From Plazaster borealis (taxonomy: Eukaryota; Echinodermata; Asteroidea; Forcipulatida; Labidiasteridae): a DNA stretch of 64,000 nt. Made by a program: the position numbers and the translations under genes. Positions within the stretch are counted from its first letter, which is position 1, and the number at the start of each line of letters is the position of its first letter. The notes beneath the pieces are model-generated. The model did not search any database. It was given only the letters and a program-made list of their open reading frames with translations, and had not been told where the DNA came from. The stretch lies in NCBI GenBank assembly GCA_021014325.1, contig CM037475.1:1023001-1087000 (forward strand). Reading direction: 5' to 3'. Shown piece by piece: positions 39,101-54,100 of the stretch.

Positions 39101-42100
39101 TTCTTACCAAGTCAGTTTTTATAGTAATTAATTTTTGGAGTAATTACCAAAGGTATATGTACATGTACACCCCACCCTTAATGCATTATCTGCAAATTAG
39201 TTTAGCTATGTTTTATCACAAAACATACATCTACTTGCAAATGTTTGTCAATGTCAACATACATGTAATAAACAATACTCGGTAAGTGCTCGATCAAAAT
39301 GTTCTCACAAATTAATTTTGTTCAAATGTTTACTAGACTGGCTATGTAATTTTATACCCACTTTACTTTACATTTAGGCCTACATGATGAAGATGAACAC
39401 GTAAATGTACAAAAGTTAATCTCCTTAATGCACATGTATGATTACTCATAGAATTATATTTCATAGATTTTGAAATGAAGACAATTGTTCACGCTGCCAG
39501 AAACATTAAAAACATGTAACATGAAGCACTGGAAACCAAACAAGAGCATTATGACACAGATAGGCATTAAATCAACCCTTTTGAAGAGCTATAAATGGAA
39601 CATGAATACTCATTCCAACATCTGGGAGGCGAAAATGTGGGAGACATTTACTAGAGAAAGCCTGGGAAACGCATTTTCTCTTGAGCACAAAAACATATGA
39701 AAGACAACGCTGGCTCACAGCTATTTCTGAGTCAACTTCTCTTGAACTTGTGCCACTGGTGTACATATCCGATCCATTTGGACACGTTGACTTTTACTGT
39801 TTGTGAAGTCAAAGCTTTCTACATGATGAAGGAGTGGAGCTCTCTTTTATCCTAAAATCTGTTTGCTACAGGGCCTGGGTGGCCACTGTGATAAACTAAG
39901 GTAAAATTATACATCATGATTCGTTCTTGGGTTCACCATTAACCTTGGTTAAAGAGCATTTCTATACGAAATTGTCAATTTGACTGGAGTATTACGAAGC
40001 AACAAGGCAATGACCGGGGGAATGAAGGAAATCACCTTCATTGTCTCTCTGCCACAAACATGTGCTAAGCAAAGACAAGTTCTGCTTAGCAGAAATGGGT
40101 TACCAGCCAAAACACTGTGATATACATGACATGTGACTGGTTCCCTGCTTAACAAATAACCATATTTAGTAACAATTTCTGCTTAACAGCTGTGTGAAAC
40201 TGGAGTTCAGATGGAACTCATATCTGACTCTTGTGAATTGTTAATTAGTGTTAATCACCTTTAGGCTACATATTAATTTCCTACTTTATTGTTTTTCCTT
40301 TGTTATCTTCCCCAACGCCAACTTAAAAAAACAGTTGGTTCCTTTCTCAGAATGCTTTTTTTAATTTCATTCTGTTGTGCATACAAGAATGAATACTCAA
40401 CATTTCTACATCCTTGTTAATGAAAGTAATTTCTTTCTGGGGGGAAAAGTGGCCAAGATTGGTTTTGGTTCTTACCTCCCTTCGTTGTCCATACTCTCTA
40501 AGTCTGCAGTAACATTGGCAATCTCATTTTCAAGCTCCTGCAGCAGAAATCACAAAAGAGAAATACAACAAAATGATCAAGGGTCTCTCCAAAATTGTCA
40601 TCAATTAACCATAATTATAATAATAATAATAATACAATCAACGTATACACCATCAAATCCATTTGTTTTAGCTACCAGATGTTTTACCGAAAGTAAAGTA
40701 CAAATACAAGAAAATATCAATAAAAGACATAAACATAAAAGGTACATAAATTGTCACTTAATAATAGGCCTATGATAAGAACCAAACAAAGAATGGGACC
40801 ACCCCACTCCTTATCCCAAAGGAAAATTAACAGTCAGTGAAAGGTACTCAATGTATAAAAAATGATAATGGATGAGTAAAATAATGAACAAGAACCTAAA
40901 CCTGCTAGGAATATTCCAACTACTACTCCAATCCATTAGGAGCCAAATCAATTCAATACAGTAAAATGCAATAATACAACAACATCTGAGAGTTGTTTAC
41001 CTAAAAGGTCTCACAAATGTTTATAAGATCACTACTTCGTCAATTTGCTGAACCATCGATGACAAAGACCACATCAAAACAGGTTCGCATAAAAACAATA
41101 TTATTATTTGCTGATACGACATGTACCTGCTGATATTGCACAAATTTTCTCCAGCTTTCCAACAATGCACCAACTTTCAGACACAGTTCAATAAACTACA
41201 TAACTTCCTTCAGTTACAAAGTTCAAAAGCTTACATCGATGAAATCATCAGCCCTGGTTTTTTTAAACCAGCTTTACCATTGTATATTCGGTTTGTATAT
41301 CTTCTTTTCTTTGTAGATGAGTAAAACTCTTCTCAAAACTTATCTTATGTCACAGGTTTTCAAGGACTAATTTTGTTGTGTCTGTTTTTTTGTGTTTTTT
41401 TTTTTTTTGTTTTTTTTTTTTTTTTTTTTTTGCTTTGACACCCAGCAGGGTGGATATGTGCGCATTACAAGTCTTATTATTATTATTATTTATTATTATT
41501 ATTAGATTTTGTTCTTTGAGAACTTGTCTTGCTATGTATTCTACTGCCGCAGAGTAGATTTTCGGAATTTGGGAGATTATTCTACTGCCGCAGAGTAGAT
41601 TTCGGAATTCGGGAGACTACCAAGTTCTGAGAGGAACTACTACCTGGGCGGATGGTAGGAAATTGGTCGGGACTACTAGTTTACAATACAACAGAAACAT
41701 TTACAGTACAGTCTTGATATTAATAAAGAATTAATCAAAACTAATGACAATAATACACCATTAATAAACACCATTATCATTCATCGCATATTATTCTGAA
41801 ATGCTGAACACAATAACACAAATAATTCTAAGTAAGCTAAAAACTGTCCCTTTGCTAGAATTCAAAATAAAAACACAACAAGAGAAATTGACGTACAATT
41901 TGCAATAAGGCGATTAAAGAAACAAGTAGTGAAAATACAGAAGTAATCATATCTCCCTAAAACAACAGGGAAATCTTAAATAACACATGCACATAGATCA
42001 AAACCAAAAGACAAATTTCCCACATGTACAAATAGCTCAGTAGCTTCTTTGTAACATTTAAGGTAAAGTTCAAGATCATTTAAAATGGCTGCTGAGCTCC

Positions 42101-45100
42101 CTGAAGCACAGAAAACTTGAGAGGAAAAGGTTACCACCTACCAGCTATGTATGACAACACCGTGCAACGTGTATTGCTTGTGACAAACATGTATTCACAC
42201 TAAATTTGTCATCAAAAAATTACTTATTTCTGTTTTGCTGGTTTATGAAAGTTGTCTCAGTCACAGTTATCTGATTTCAGTTTGAATGTTCTAGAATCAG
42301 GCAGCCTGTAACTTCATTCATAGAAAAATTATAAACCTCAACAGAGCTTGAATTTTACACTGGACCGCAGGTGATTTTAGGTTCATTTTAGTAAACTCAT
42401 GACTGAACTAGTCCGGCGGTCTTGTTTTTTTCAGTTCAATAACAATACCTCACTGTGTAATATCTTCAACAGAAACGAGTTATGATCAAATGTTGACTTT
42501 GAGTCCAATACTTTTCAATTCTATATTGAGTGATGAACAAACTTAATACTCATACAGACAAATGAGACCACTCTCCTCTTATACGGTCTTAGTGCTTGTA
42601 CAAATAAAAATAGTCAAATGCATTGAATTTTGTCAGGAAATGTTTTCTCATTTTGATTCTGGTCTTGTAAAAATATTTCTGGTCCAGTAAACATTTTGAG
42701 ATACAAGTCCAGTGGTCCTGTGGATTTTCCCCAAAAATTCGAGCCATGCTCAAGAGAAGATATAAGATATACATTTCTACATCTTCTAAGACTACTCAAG
42801 AGAAGGTATATAAGATATACATTTCTACATCTTCTAACACTACTCACAGTTTGTACTCCTTGTTCTGGATACTGCTGATGTACATTAACTCTTATTCCAT
42901 TCAGTAACTTCATGCTTAATTTGGCCAGTCCATCCCAAACATACACAAGGCAGCACTTGCTTAATAAATATCCCGTCTTACTAAATAGAGACCTACCCAC
43001 TGAAAAAAAAGGGTCACACAAATGTAGTCTTTGGAGGCTTCCACATTATTCCCAGGATGTATTTCCCCCGATAAATCCGGTCACGGCTGCTAGTTGTTTA
43101 TATCCTTCAAACGGAAAGTGTCTTGGCCAAGTGTGAATAGTTTGTGCCAAATTTCTATCTTGTGCCAAGTTTCAATGTTAGTTATCAAACCGACTAATTT
43201 TCCACACTAGCCCAGCCCACTGTGAATTATCTCTTGGTGATAATAAACTCTTCATTCCAACAACTGCGTCTTCTTCTTGTCTTCGTCCATCAACTCAACT
43301 CATGTGATGCATTCATCAAGAGCAGTTCATTGTTGGTCCATAGCTCAGAGCCCAGCGTTAATTCTCCTGTATAGAATGATAGCACATCTTCTCCAGTCCA
43401 GGATTACCCAAAGTAACTTGCCATCCGTAGTGAGGTTGTCTTGATACACTGACCGCTACTGCCGCTATCAACGCTCCATTCTAGGGAGTCTTTAATAACG
43501 AGACCCCTCGTGCGGACCGAGGCATACCAAACGCGGATTTGATTTCCCTTCCTCATTACAGAACTCCCATACTGTATTAATTTCACTCATAATATACTTT
43601 AAAGGCAGCTGATTCAGCTGGGTTGTCTACATACATTTAGAATTACAGCATGTACCAAAATTAAAAATTGATTATCCCAAGTCTGTACACACAAATGTCT
43701 ACAGTTGTCCTTGGAAGAGATGCAGTCATTTATTTATTTTGAAAACAAAGTTTTATCTGAGTGTTAAAAATAACTGGACTACAATTGATGGGTTATTTTT
43801 TTTATGCCAATGAATAAAAGCAGTTAGTTATCTCAATACAGCCTGCTTTGTCATATCACTGTCAGTGTTTACAGAGTGTAATTGACAGTCAGTGACAGTC
43901 TGGACAAAGAGTGTCTCTTCAGCCTTATTTTGACTATAATACATTTATTTGAATTTGAGAAAGAAACAAGATGTCTGCATCGTATTTAGTTTGTGTCAAA
44001 ACTCAAGTGTTGTCAGCCAGAGGGGTCTGTAGGTCCACACAGCTTGTGTTAAACTTGGATTTGACACCTTGTTTTGTCACCACAATTATTGAAAATGATC
44101 GCCTTCAATACAAATGTAGACACCTTAATACAGTGGCGCAACCATGGGGGAGGGGGGGGCACATGCCCCCAACTGATGTCTCCCCCCCCAGTATCCCCCA
44201 TTTGAAATCTGGACTTTTGAGATTAAAGATTACCTGAGTAAAAAAATACATTTTATAAGCTCTACTGGATATTTTAAAACGTTTTTAAAACTATTTTTCA
44301 TTTACATACAGACAAAGTATTTGTTTTTAGATTCACGTCAGATTACCTTGTGAAAAATATGAAATAAATGGCATAAGAGCGCTAAAACGGGCTTGTTTAA
44401 GAGAAATGCAAATGGAATCTACAGTTTTAATTGGTCAGAGGCGCACCCCTAAAAGAAATGGTGCACCCCTTGTGCCCCCCCCCCCAAACTGTTACCCTAG
44501 TTTCGGTGCTGATTTATTGAAAATTCTGTCTCAAACCCCGTAAAAAAAAAAAGTCATTTGTCACAGCTTGTGACTTTTTAGATGCACTTTGTGTTTAACC
44601 AACTGCAAATAGTAATAATAAAATGTATTTATACACGTACAGGTTCACAATGCCTGATAAGTACACGTATAATGAAGAAGACCCAAGGCGGTCAACAGAA
44701 CATGTGTAAAAACCAAATGCATTCTGCTCATAGAATAACCCAAGATGGAAACCATTCACAGTTTGAAAAACTTACAATGCAGAGATATTTCAGCTTATAA
44801 CAATCCAGGAACCAGGGGATAAATCTGAGATCCCTTTATCCAGATTACATTTTGATTGTAAAAGAAAAAGAGTGTAGCCAAAATGCTAGGTAAGATAAAA
44901 ACAAGAACATATCCACATCTTTGCTTAAACTTTTTACCATGGAAATAACAGCTGAGATTAGCAGGGCCTGACGCTTCAGCTTTTTGTGAAGTAGCCCACC
45001 GGTCTAATTTAATCGACTTTTCAGGCCTTATTAATAACAATTTTTCTGATTTTTTTCAAGGGCAACAATAATAAATAAATACAAAATCGAAAAAAAACCT

Positions 45101-48100
45101 AACCATACAGTTAATAGAATATCATTTTTTTGAAAGTAGATTAAACAAAAATTGTAAAAAAACCCAGAACTTTGTTTACAGTAAGAAATTAACTACCAAT
45201 GTGGTGTTTATTTGTTCTGATCTGATGTAACAAAAAAATAACAATCCACTAATCCAATCCTACAATCCATTATGTGAAAATTATTCCTCATAGGTACTTA
45301 CGTGCTTAAACAAAATTAGTGTTTACAAAATCATGTTTCAATTTCACTTTTTAGACTAATGTTTGAAATAATATAAGGAGAGAAGTTTATAACTCTTCTT
45401 GTGTTTCTTAAAATGAAGGACTGAAATACCACACAAATGTACAAACTTTTGAATGGTTAATTTAAAGGGAGGGTATACCTTTGGTAATTGCTCCAAAAAA
45501 TTAATGACCATTAAAAATTACTTGGTAAAGAGCACTGGAGAGCTGTTGATATTATAAAACATTGTTAGAAACGACAACCTTTGAAGTAAATGTAGTTTTA
45601 GAGAAAGTGTAATTTTTCACCCAAACATTTGAAACTGAGAAAGGCTTCAGGCATCTGAAAGCACACAATTCTATGCAACAAGGGTAGTTATTTTCTGGCA
45701 ACTTTGATGACCAATTGAGCCCAAATTTTCACAGGTTTGTTATTTTATGCATATGTTGGGATACACCAAGTGAGAATACTGTTCTTTGACAATTACCAAG
45801 AGTATACCCTGCCTTTGCTGAGCTTGTTCTGCAAAGCAAAGAATTGGGTACTGGTTTCTACATTTGGCCATGGAGAAAGGAAACAGATATGACCAATATA
45901 TGACAAAGTTCTGAACCTACCAAATACCACAGTGTAGTCTGCTCACAGATGTTAACAGCACTGAAGTACAGCCTGAGAATGTGTAGAAAGTTCACGAGTA
46001 TCATGGTCGAAAACAAATATCTACTTGACACTGAGTGAGTTTATGTCGTCTTGCTCCAGAGATATTTAGAGATAATAGTATGTAAGAACTGTGTTGATAC
46101 CTGTAAGTGTGTCCCTCGGTTTAAGCATAAAGCAAAAGTGTTCAGTTTATCAAGATTACATGTGCTTAAAGCTGTGAAGTTTAGCTCAATGTATTCCATG
46201 AAAAACCGAACCAGGTTTTTTTTTTTCAGTTTCGCAAGCCATAATTTGACACCCATTTCATAATCACCTTTCATGTTAGTTTCATTATCACAAAGAGTAG
46301 AGCGTGCAGTACATGTACATATAAACATAACTTAGTAAACTGTTTATACTTAACCACAAAAAGTAAAACTAGGCCTCCATCTACATTTACTTAGATACAA
46401 ATTACACTATTTTTTTTTTGTAATTCTAAAGCTCTTGATGTGAGAATGAAACAAAAAGTTTCTCAACAAGGACAAATAATCTAGTCAAACATTTTAAGGA
46501 TATATATGAGAAATAACTCACCCTAATTTCTTTGAGGAGCTGATGTTTTGCTCGGCGAATATCATTCAGAAGTTTTAATTCCTCTGACGTGAGATCTGAA
46601 GAGAAAAAAATAATCAAACTTAAATATGAAAATCTTCCTGTTTCTGGTAATTATTTTCCAATCAAAGGAATTCAAGTTACAGTTCTGTTTTCTTTTTGGT
46701 AAGCCCAGTAAATTTTTCTGTGTAGCCTTTGCTGGAGAGATAAAAATCTTGGTGATTGTCACTTCCCCGTTGTACGTGGTCTGGAAATCCGTAATCAAGT
46801 TCCGATGTTGGAAGAATTTATTATACGTACTTCCTCCTCTCTGAAACAATGGTGTTGGAAATTTCTATTAATTGAACTTTGAAGTACAGGACTAGGTAGT
46901 GTACATGTACTTGATTTTAAGTGTCACTACTATGTACTTATGTCTAGTTTATCTTTCATTTTAGAACCATCCATTCTGGGCCCAGTTTGCTTACCGCGGA
47001 ATTCTGCACTTACAGTCACCATTCTGCACTTACAGTGTAAGCAAACAATTCTGTCACTGCTCGGTGAAGAATGCTTGAAGTAACAACATTAAGTTAAAAT
47101 ACATACAAGCACCAAATTCCTTGGTAACCTGTGAAATACAGGCAGACTTTTCATGTTGAAGGTAATGGATACTTTTGGTAATTGTCAAAGACCAGTATTC
47201 TCACTTGGCGTATTCCAACATATGCATAACAAACCTGTGGAAATTTGGGCTCAATTGGTCATCAAAGTTGCAAGAAAATAATGAAAGAAAAAACACCCTT
47301 GTTGCACAAATTTGTGTGCTTTCAGATGCCTGAGAAAGGCTTCAGCAGGCCTGAAATCTTTCTCAGATTCTTAGTGAGAAATTAACTCTTTCTCAAAAAC
47401 TACGTTACTTCAGAGGGAGTCGTCTCTCACAATGTTTTATACCATCAACAGCTCTCCGTTGCTCGTTACCAAGTAACTTTTTATGCTAATATATATTTTG
47501 AGTAATTACCAAACATGTCCAGTGCCTTCAAGCGAGGATTTTCTGATTTAAACACAAATTGTTCACTTATACATGTAGTAAGCAGAGCCAAGAAATTGAA
47601 ACCAGAATACTTCTTGATCATTGCACAACATCTATGAGTTGGGACACATAGAGTCAATGGACATGGGTGAAATTACCAAGCGACAATCAAACTTGTTGAT
47701 GTTAGAGAATTTCTTGTGCGATTCGAAGGGATCTATGATAGGACATGGACAATACAAAGGCAGAATCCAAGCTCATTTCCAAAAACAATAGACCAACAAA
47801 TCTATGTCAGTCTCCAGACAGGTGAGACTTTAAGTCGGGTCACACCCTCAGGAAACTGACACTCAGTAACTGAGCCTCCTTAATTTTAATACTTTCAAAA
47901 CAATGTCATGTCAAACTAAAAACAACACTGTGTCTTAGCACTGGCAACACATGGCTCAAGTTACCAGATGGTTAAAGAATGTTTATGAGGAGGGAAAAAT
48001 ATGAAATTGAAAAAAGAACAGATCTATATCAAGTTAATGAAAAACTGGACTGCTGTGCTGCTCAAGAAAGAAAGTAATTAAGGTTTTCTTTGAAATCTTT

Positions 48101-51100
48101 GGGCAAGATTTGATTGCTGAAGTAATGGATCAATTTAGCAGATGGTAAGACATGCTCCAAAGGAAAATGAAATTGACAAGGAAGAGAGTGATGTGGGGGA
48201 AGAGAAAACGCCTACAATACCTGGAAATTATTAAGTTTTAATTACACCTGGCGTTTGTACATGTGTACCATAAACAAAACATGATGGATAAATTTTAAAG
48301 ATTATCTACTAAAATTGTTTAAAAGTGAGAACTCAATGGTTCCCCTCCAAGGAAAACTATTTACACAACTAAATTAACTTTAACGAATCACAGACCAATT
48401 TAAAACTCTAAAAACATTCCTAATTTAACTCTTTCAGTTCCCCCTTTTTTTTGCGTTTTCAACCTAAAATGCCCAGCTTTTTGAGGTTTTTGAAATTCTG
48501 TCATAAAAAATTTTAAAAAGTCTTTCTTACCAAACAAGATGTATTTTGCTGATTTGTGTTGCTTTGGTAAATCCCAAAGTCAATAGTATTTCTTGAGTGA
48601 TAATGCCCTCTCATGATAACATATAGGATGTGTCGTATATGTATGATTGATGACACTTTTTGAGTACTATAAAATAGATCATACGACCTTGGCACTGAAA
48701 GAGAGTACTTTAATGTGATACCCACTTTCTATTTGGGTTTGAACAGCCACTTCCAAATTTTCTTGCACAATTTCATCACTCAAGAGTGACAACTGTGATC
48801 CTTATTGATGCTGACCACAAATTAAGAAAGAATGTTCAGTATAGTAGCACCTTTGAGGTATTTGTACCTACATGGTAGCCAGCGGAAGGGGTGGGGTAAA
48901 GGTTAGGAGCCCAGGGCAATCTGAAAAGTTTAATTCTTTAAATGTACACTTTTTTACTTACAGAATGAAGGGACATAACAGAAACATGCTTGGCTCTCTC
49001 ATAAAAAATGTCACAAAGTAAACAAGATGTTGAACATGGTTTAAAGGGTCTGTATACGTTTGGTAATGACTCTAAAAATTAATGGCAATAAAAACTTACT
49101 TGGTATGGTAAGAACTTAGAAGTACGCTTTGGATATTATAATGCATTTTGAGAAACTTTTCGCTTCAAAGTACTGCGGTTATGGAAAAAGCTATCACTTT
49201 TTATCCCCAAAAATTTGAATCTGAGACAGATTGTGTATTCCAATTGCAGATTATTTTTCCTGCGTGGAAAATAACCGCTCCAGATTTTCGGCAATATCTC
49301 AAAAACGCTACCACCTTTTGAAATGAAATTTTCACAGGTTAGTTTTATGGTATTTATCTACATGTACAACTATATAGGATTGAAACAAAGTGGGTTCCAA
49401 TTACCAAACGTATACAATCCCTTTAAAACCTATACAAAATAAAAGATGTATTTGCAGTATGTACATGTACATGTACCTTGACTAGCACGCTCCATTACCA
49501 GAGGAAGGACATTACACAAACAGCACAAAGACTGTCCTCACTTTAGTCAGCATTAACCACAGAAATGCAAGCTGTCCTTCCATGTAGCAACACACCCTTA
49601 AATCCAAAGTTTTTCCTAATTGATCCCTTGCTGATAACATAAGCGCCAGTGTGCTAAATTACTCAAGTCACTCCACCCCTTGGGATATGACCCTCTTAAT
49701 AATTACGCTGACCTTACGGCTTGGCTGGCACACGCCACTGATTGTTCTCTCCCCCCTACAGTAACCCACCAATGCCACCCCCCCTTCCAAAAAAAAGAAA
49801 GGGGTTCTTGCACACAACAGAGTGTTGACTATTAGGTAGAAATGCCCAAAGGTATTGTAAAGTCTGGCCATAACTTTAAGAACTTTTAAGATTTTGTTTT
49901 TTAGAAAGGTCTTGTAGGCAACAGAGTGTTGACTATTAGATAGAAATGCCCATAGGTATTGTACATGTACGTCTGGCCAGAACTTTAAGATTTTTGAAGA
50001 TTTTGGGGTTTTAGAGAAAGTTTGAAAATGGCAGGATACACAAAGTTTGAATTGTCACAGAAGCACATAATTATTAAAATACACAAGTCAGACACTCTGA
50101 TTGGCTAAAGACTGTGTGTGTGGGGAGCAATGATGTCTGGGGAATCCAGTATGTTCAAACAATGTTCATGCTATTTGTTTGTTTGTTTGTTTGCTTGTTT
50201 GTGGGGAGGGGGGTGGTTGGGGGTGCTTCAAAGTCTGGTGAGGGAATAATGATTTATTCTTTTAAGTTCTAGGAGGTATGCTTGGATGTATTCCATACTG
50301 TATAACCATCATACATGTAGATGGTTTTCCTGTTTTTGTCTCAGTCAAACTTGAGCACTCATTAAGTAGTCGATCCTTGTATTTTTGGAATGACTGATGT
50401 TCTTGACACATTTTCTACCTTCATAACCTTCTTCTTCAAGAGACTCTTGACCATGACTTAGAACCAGCAACAAGGACTTGGACATCTTTTATCAACAGAG
50501 TCTTCCTTCTCCTCTCAGTCAGATGTTCAATGAGGCGGAATTGACTGGGTGGTTATTTTGGCCCAATTTGAACACTTTAACTTTATCAATGTTAATCCCA
50601 CTTTGCCCTTTGAATGTTGACATAAATTTGACTCATGGTCCTTTCCGAGACCATACCGGAGACTGTCCATAATGGATTTCATCAGGCTCAGGCCTGGAAA
50701 TTCACGGAGGCCATGGAGGCCTCCATGCTCCGTGGCCCTGGCCTTGGTGGTGTCCCTTCAAAATTTCCCATGTACACTTTTAAAATTTTCCAATGAAAGT
50801 GCCCTTTGCAAAATGAAACGGCCTTTGTCTCAAAGTTGAATTTCCAGGCTAATACTGTCTTTGTCATGTTCCCTACATGCAAAAACAATAACAAGTACTA
50901 ATTCTCATCATACAACAAAGGGGACCAGACTATTTTATCTTGTGTCTTTTCTTCCTAATATTAATAATCTGATTTATTTGAATGAGAGAAAATCAAGATT
51001 TGTAACAAAATGAAAGGTTGTTTCGTCGTAATTTTCAAGGTTCCCATAACCCAAGTGTTCAAATGCCTTCGTGTGTGTAACTGTCAAAGTTCACATATGA

Positions 51101-54100
51101 ACAGTTACCCATACATTCAACTTCCATAAAATGTTCACTTCACTCCATGTTATGTTTTCACAATGGCAAAGACAACTGAATAATGCAATTACTTCAAAAC
51201 ACTAATGTCGCCAACGCCCAACACATGTTAAAAAACTGCATCATCATGTAGCCAATAATTTCCATCTCATATGTTTACAACCAAACTAAAAACTCACAGA
51301 GCTTCAACAACCATGACATCTCATTTTAAGAAAACCGTATCACATTTGGACAAGGAAATGAAATCCCAATAAATGACATCCCTCCATGTTTAATGCCCAT
51401 TTTCACTTTCACCATGTGATTCCATCCAAGTTCATTTCTGGAATGTAGTTTTCTTGATTTCCTTGTTGGTGGGTGGTATCTTTTGTGTGAGTGACAGGTC
51501 GTGTTCCAAACATACCATGACAAACAGTTTGTGTAGAGATCTTGGCTCTGTTGGGGTCTTGAGGGTGTGCCAAGGGATCACAGTGCCAAGCTGATACTGC
51601 GCTGTGCTTAGTGCAGCTGGCACATGCTCAGAAGGTTCACTTCGTTGGGTTATAATAAGTTGTGGATCAATTGTGCAGTAACGGTCCAGTTCAAGTTCCT
51701 TCAACAGAGAAAGGGTTCTCTATGCTTCAATCAACAAGAGTCCTGCACGTACGCATTGTACCATAGATTGTACAATGCAGTTCATATTGTGTGTTTTATA
51801 CAATGTTAACTCTCTCACATTACTGTATGTGTTTTGTTGAAGCTTTTGTTTTCCCTTCTTTTCCCTGGCATGGCAGGGGGTATGCGTAGGGCAGACTTTA
51901 TCAGTTAGACTAAATAGATTGAACATTGAACTTGGCAGTGTACTGTGGGTATGTGTAAAGCAGACTTTATCAGTTATTGCACTTGGCAGTGTACTGTGCA
52001 CAGTTTCAACAGCATAATCCTGCAAATTATCTTCCGGTGTTATTGAATTTACCACTCAAATTGTTCAACATCAGAGCAATCGTGAATTTCAGTGAATATC
52101 AAGTAACAGACACAATATTTCACAAACATACACATTTAAGCATTATAAATTAAAACTTCATACAGGTGTAGTGGGTTAAATCATTTAACTTTGTAAATAC
52201 TGTCCTAATTGAAATCAGATTACTTCACATTTTTTGAACAATTCAATCATTCAGATCTTTGCCTACAAAGTATTGTCAAACATATGATCAGTTACTCTAT
52301 TGTTCATAATGGTAATACTAGAGAGGTTTTCAAGTCTACAGGATACGGATGCAGATATGTATGACAACCCTAACCGTCCATGTTGGACACACGCCACCGT
52401 TTGTTTTGCAACCATTGAGTTTATGCGTCACGTGGGGGCGCTGGCATTCAACATGGCGACACCTGGATGAATAATTGTATTAGATGTACACATTGCACTC
52501 CAAAAATATGAGAAGTTTATCCTTCTTTCCCAAAATATCATGGATAATACCATTAACAGCAAGTGGGAAATGTTGTTAATCCAGGACAAATATACAATGA
52601 CAATTCTGCACAACAGTATCCACTGTCCATGTATGAATGCCTGTATTCGTTGTTAGTGTGCTTGCAAAACACAGACACCCAAGTTACGCTTCACGTGAAC
52701 ACACAAAGCGTTGACGTTTAGTCTCCATACATGTATCCGATGACGCAACAATGGAAAACGCACATTATAGGTATGCACAGCGCACATGATGGGCCAATGA
52801 GTAACCTTCTTTTGACCTCTAGCCGAGGGCGCCCTACTCAAATGGCGTCAAATGCATGAGGTATTTTATAACAAGTACATCATGTAAACTGACACGTTGC
52901 GCATTTTGGATGTGTGTACTGTGCTGTACAATAAAGGGCATACACAGACTATATAGGCCCTACTATATATGCATCTGTAAAAGATAGTCTGGTTTCTCAT
53001 GGTGTAGGCCCTACCTCTTACTTACCATGTGAAATTACTCCTGTTATGAATATTCATGAGTTATGTAAATACCACTGACCAGGGGCAGGGAGCAAAGTTT
53101 TATAGTACATGTACATCTACTTGCAATATTTAGTGTTTAAACAAACCCTACACATTTACAGAAGTTCTTAAATAGTGTCAACAACTTTGGGAAGATTAAA
53201 CATCTATTTTCAAAAACAAACACCAACGAAGCGAACAAACTGGGCATTGAGATGTCCGCTTGTTCAGGTTGACATCTTGCATACAAATACTGCCACATTC
53301 TGGTTGTTAGTCAGATGTTTGCCAAGTGTTTTCAAACAGTCAGTCTTCCAAGAAAAATAGACACATAATCAGTTGGTAATTCAAAGTGTTGAATCATCCC
53401 ATTTTATGGCACGTAGTACACGAACAACCAAAACACACTTTATGAAGTTTAATCATTTGTTTACTTGTCATTACTGTAACCACTCAATACAAATAACAGT
53501 AAATAAGTTACTCACCAGCGCTAATAAACTTCTTTCCATGAATTCCCAGTTTCTTTACTCACTCAGGTCTGATCTCTCGAATTTGTCTTTAGGGAATGTT
53601 TTCTTAGAATGTGATGAACATTTTAAAATGTTAAATCAACTAGAAAACTTAAGAATCACTTGAGATTTAATCAGAGCTGGGGAGCCACTCCTAGTAGAAG
53701 TAGAAGTCTCCTCCCACGAGAACTCTGAAGCACTACAGTGGGGTATGCCAAGGTACAAGTAAAAGTCTGTAGACACCACACAGAAATAAACTTATTGTTT
53801 AACTTGTTGTTGTTGGCTTGTCTAACACTATTACAATCAAGGACATTGGTACAATGGATAGTAATGTAAAGTATGTATTGTGTGTTCAAGACTGACAATG
53901 TACAGTACACTCGTCTTGTGTTACTTGTTTGTGAACATATTACACACTCAGAAAATGATCTGAAATTATTTTATTATAAAAACTTACAAGAGTGGAAAAT
54001 GGTGGCCTCATATTTTGGGTTTGACACTTACTCCCAGGACCTCTGCCAGCTGGGAAGAATTTGTTTTCATTTCAAGAAAAAAAATGGAAGAATCCAGACA

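Larger units (their letters stand above)
36114..40475 (-). other. Cytohesin intron 3
   Basis: 4.4-kb intron holding two family B copies and two family A copies. Segments 36480-37585, 37800-38795 and 39185-40055 show nothing else beyond possible family B scraps near 37033-37120. Confidence 0.75.
40538..46521 (-). other. Cytohesin intron 2
   Basis: 6-kb intron with TAA microsatellites, a LINE tail fragment, two short tandem duplications, a possible LTR fragment, a G/C-run repeat and a family A copy. Stretches 40640-41300, 41640-42740, 43600-44125, 44590-45460 and 45820-46515 contain nothing else recognised. Confidence 0.75.

Noticed and set aside
40377..40775. 132-codon plus-strand open frame
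   Set aside because: It runs antisense across cytohesin exon 3 and into a TAA microsatellite; no independent support.
52428..52613. Minus-strand ATG giving MLNASAP before a GTGACG in a CpG-rich segment as alternative first exon
   Set aside because: The exon would end in phase 2 while exon 2 requires phase 1, and the donor is poor.
53021..53040. ATG directly followed by GTAAGT on the minus strand (near 53024) as a cytohesin first exon
   Set aside because: It would end in phase 0, incompatible with exon 2.
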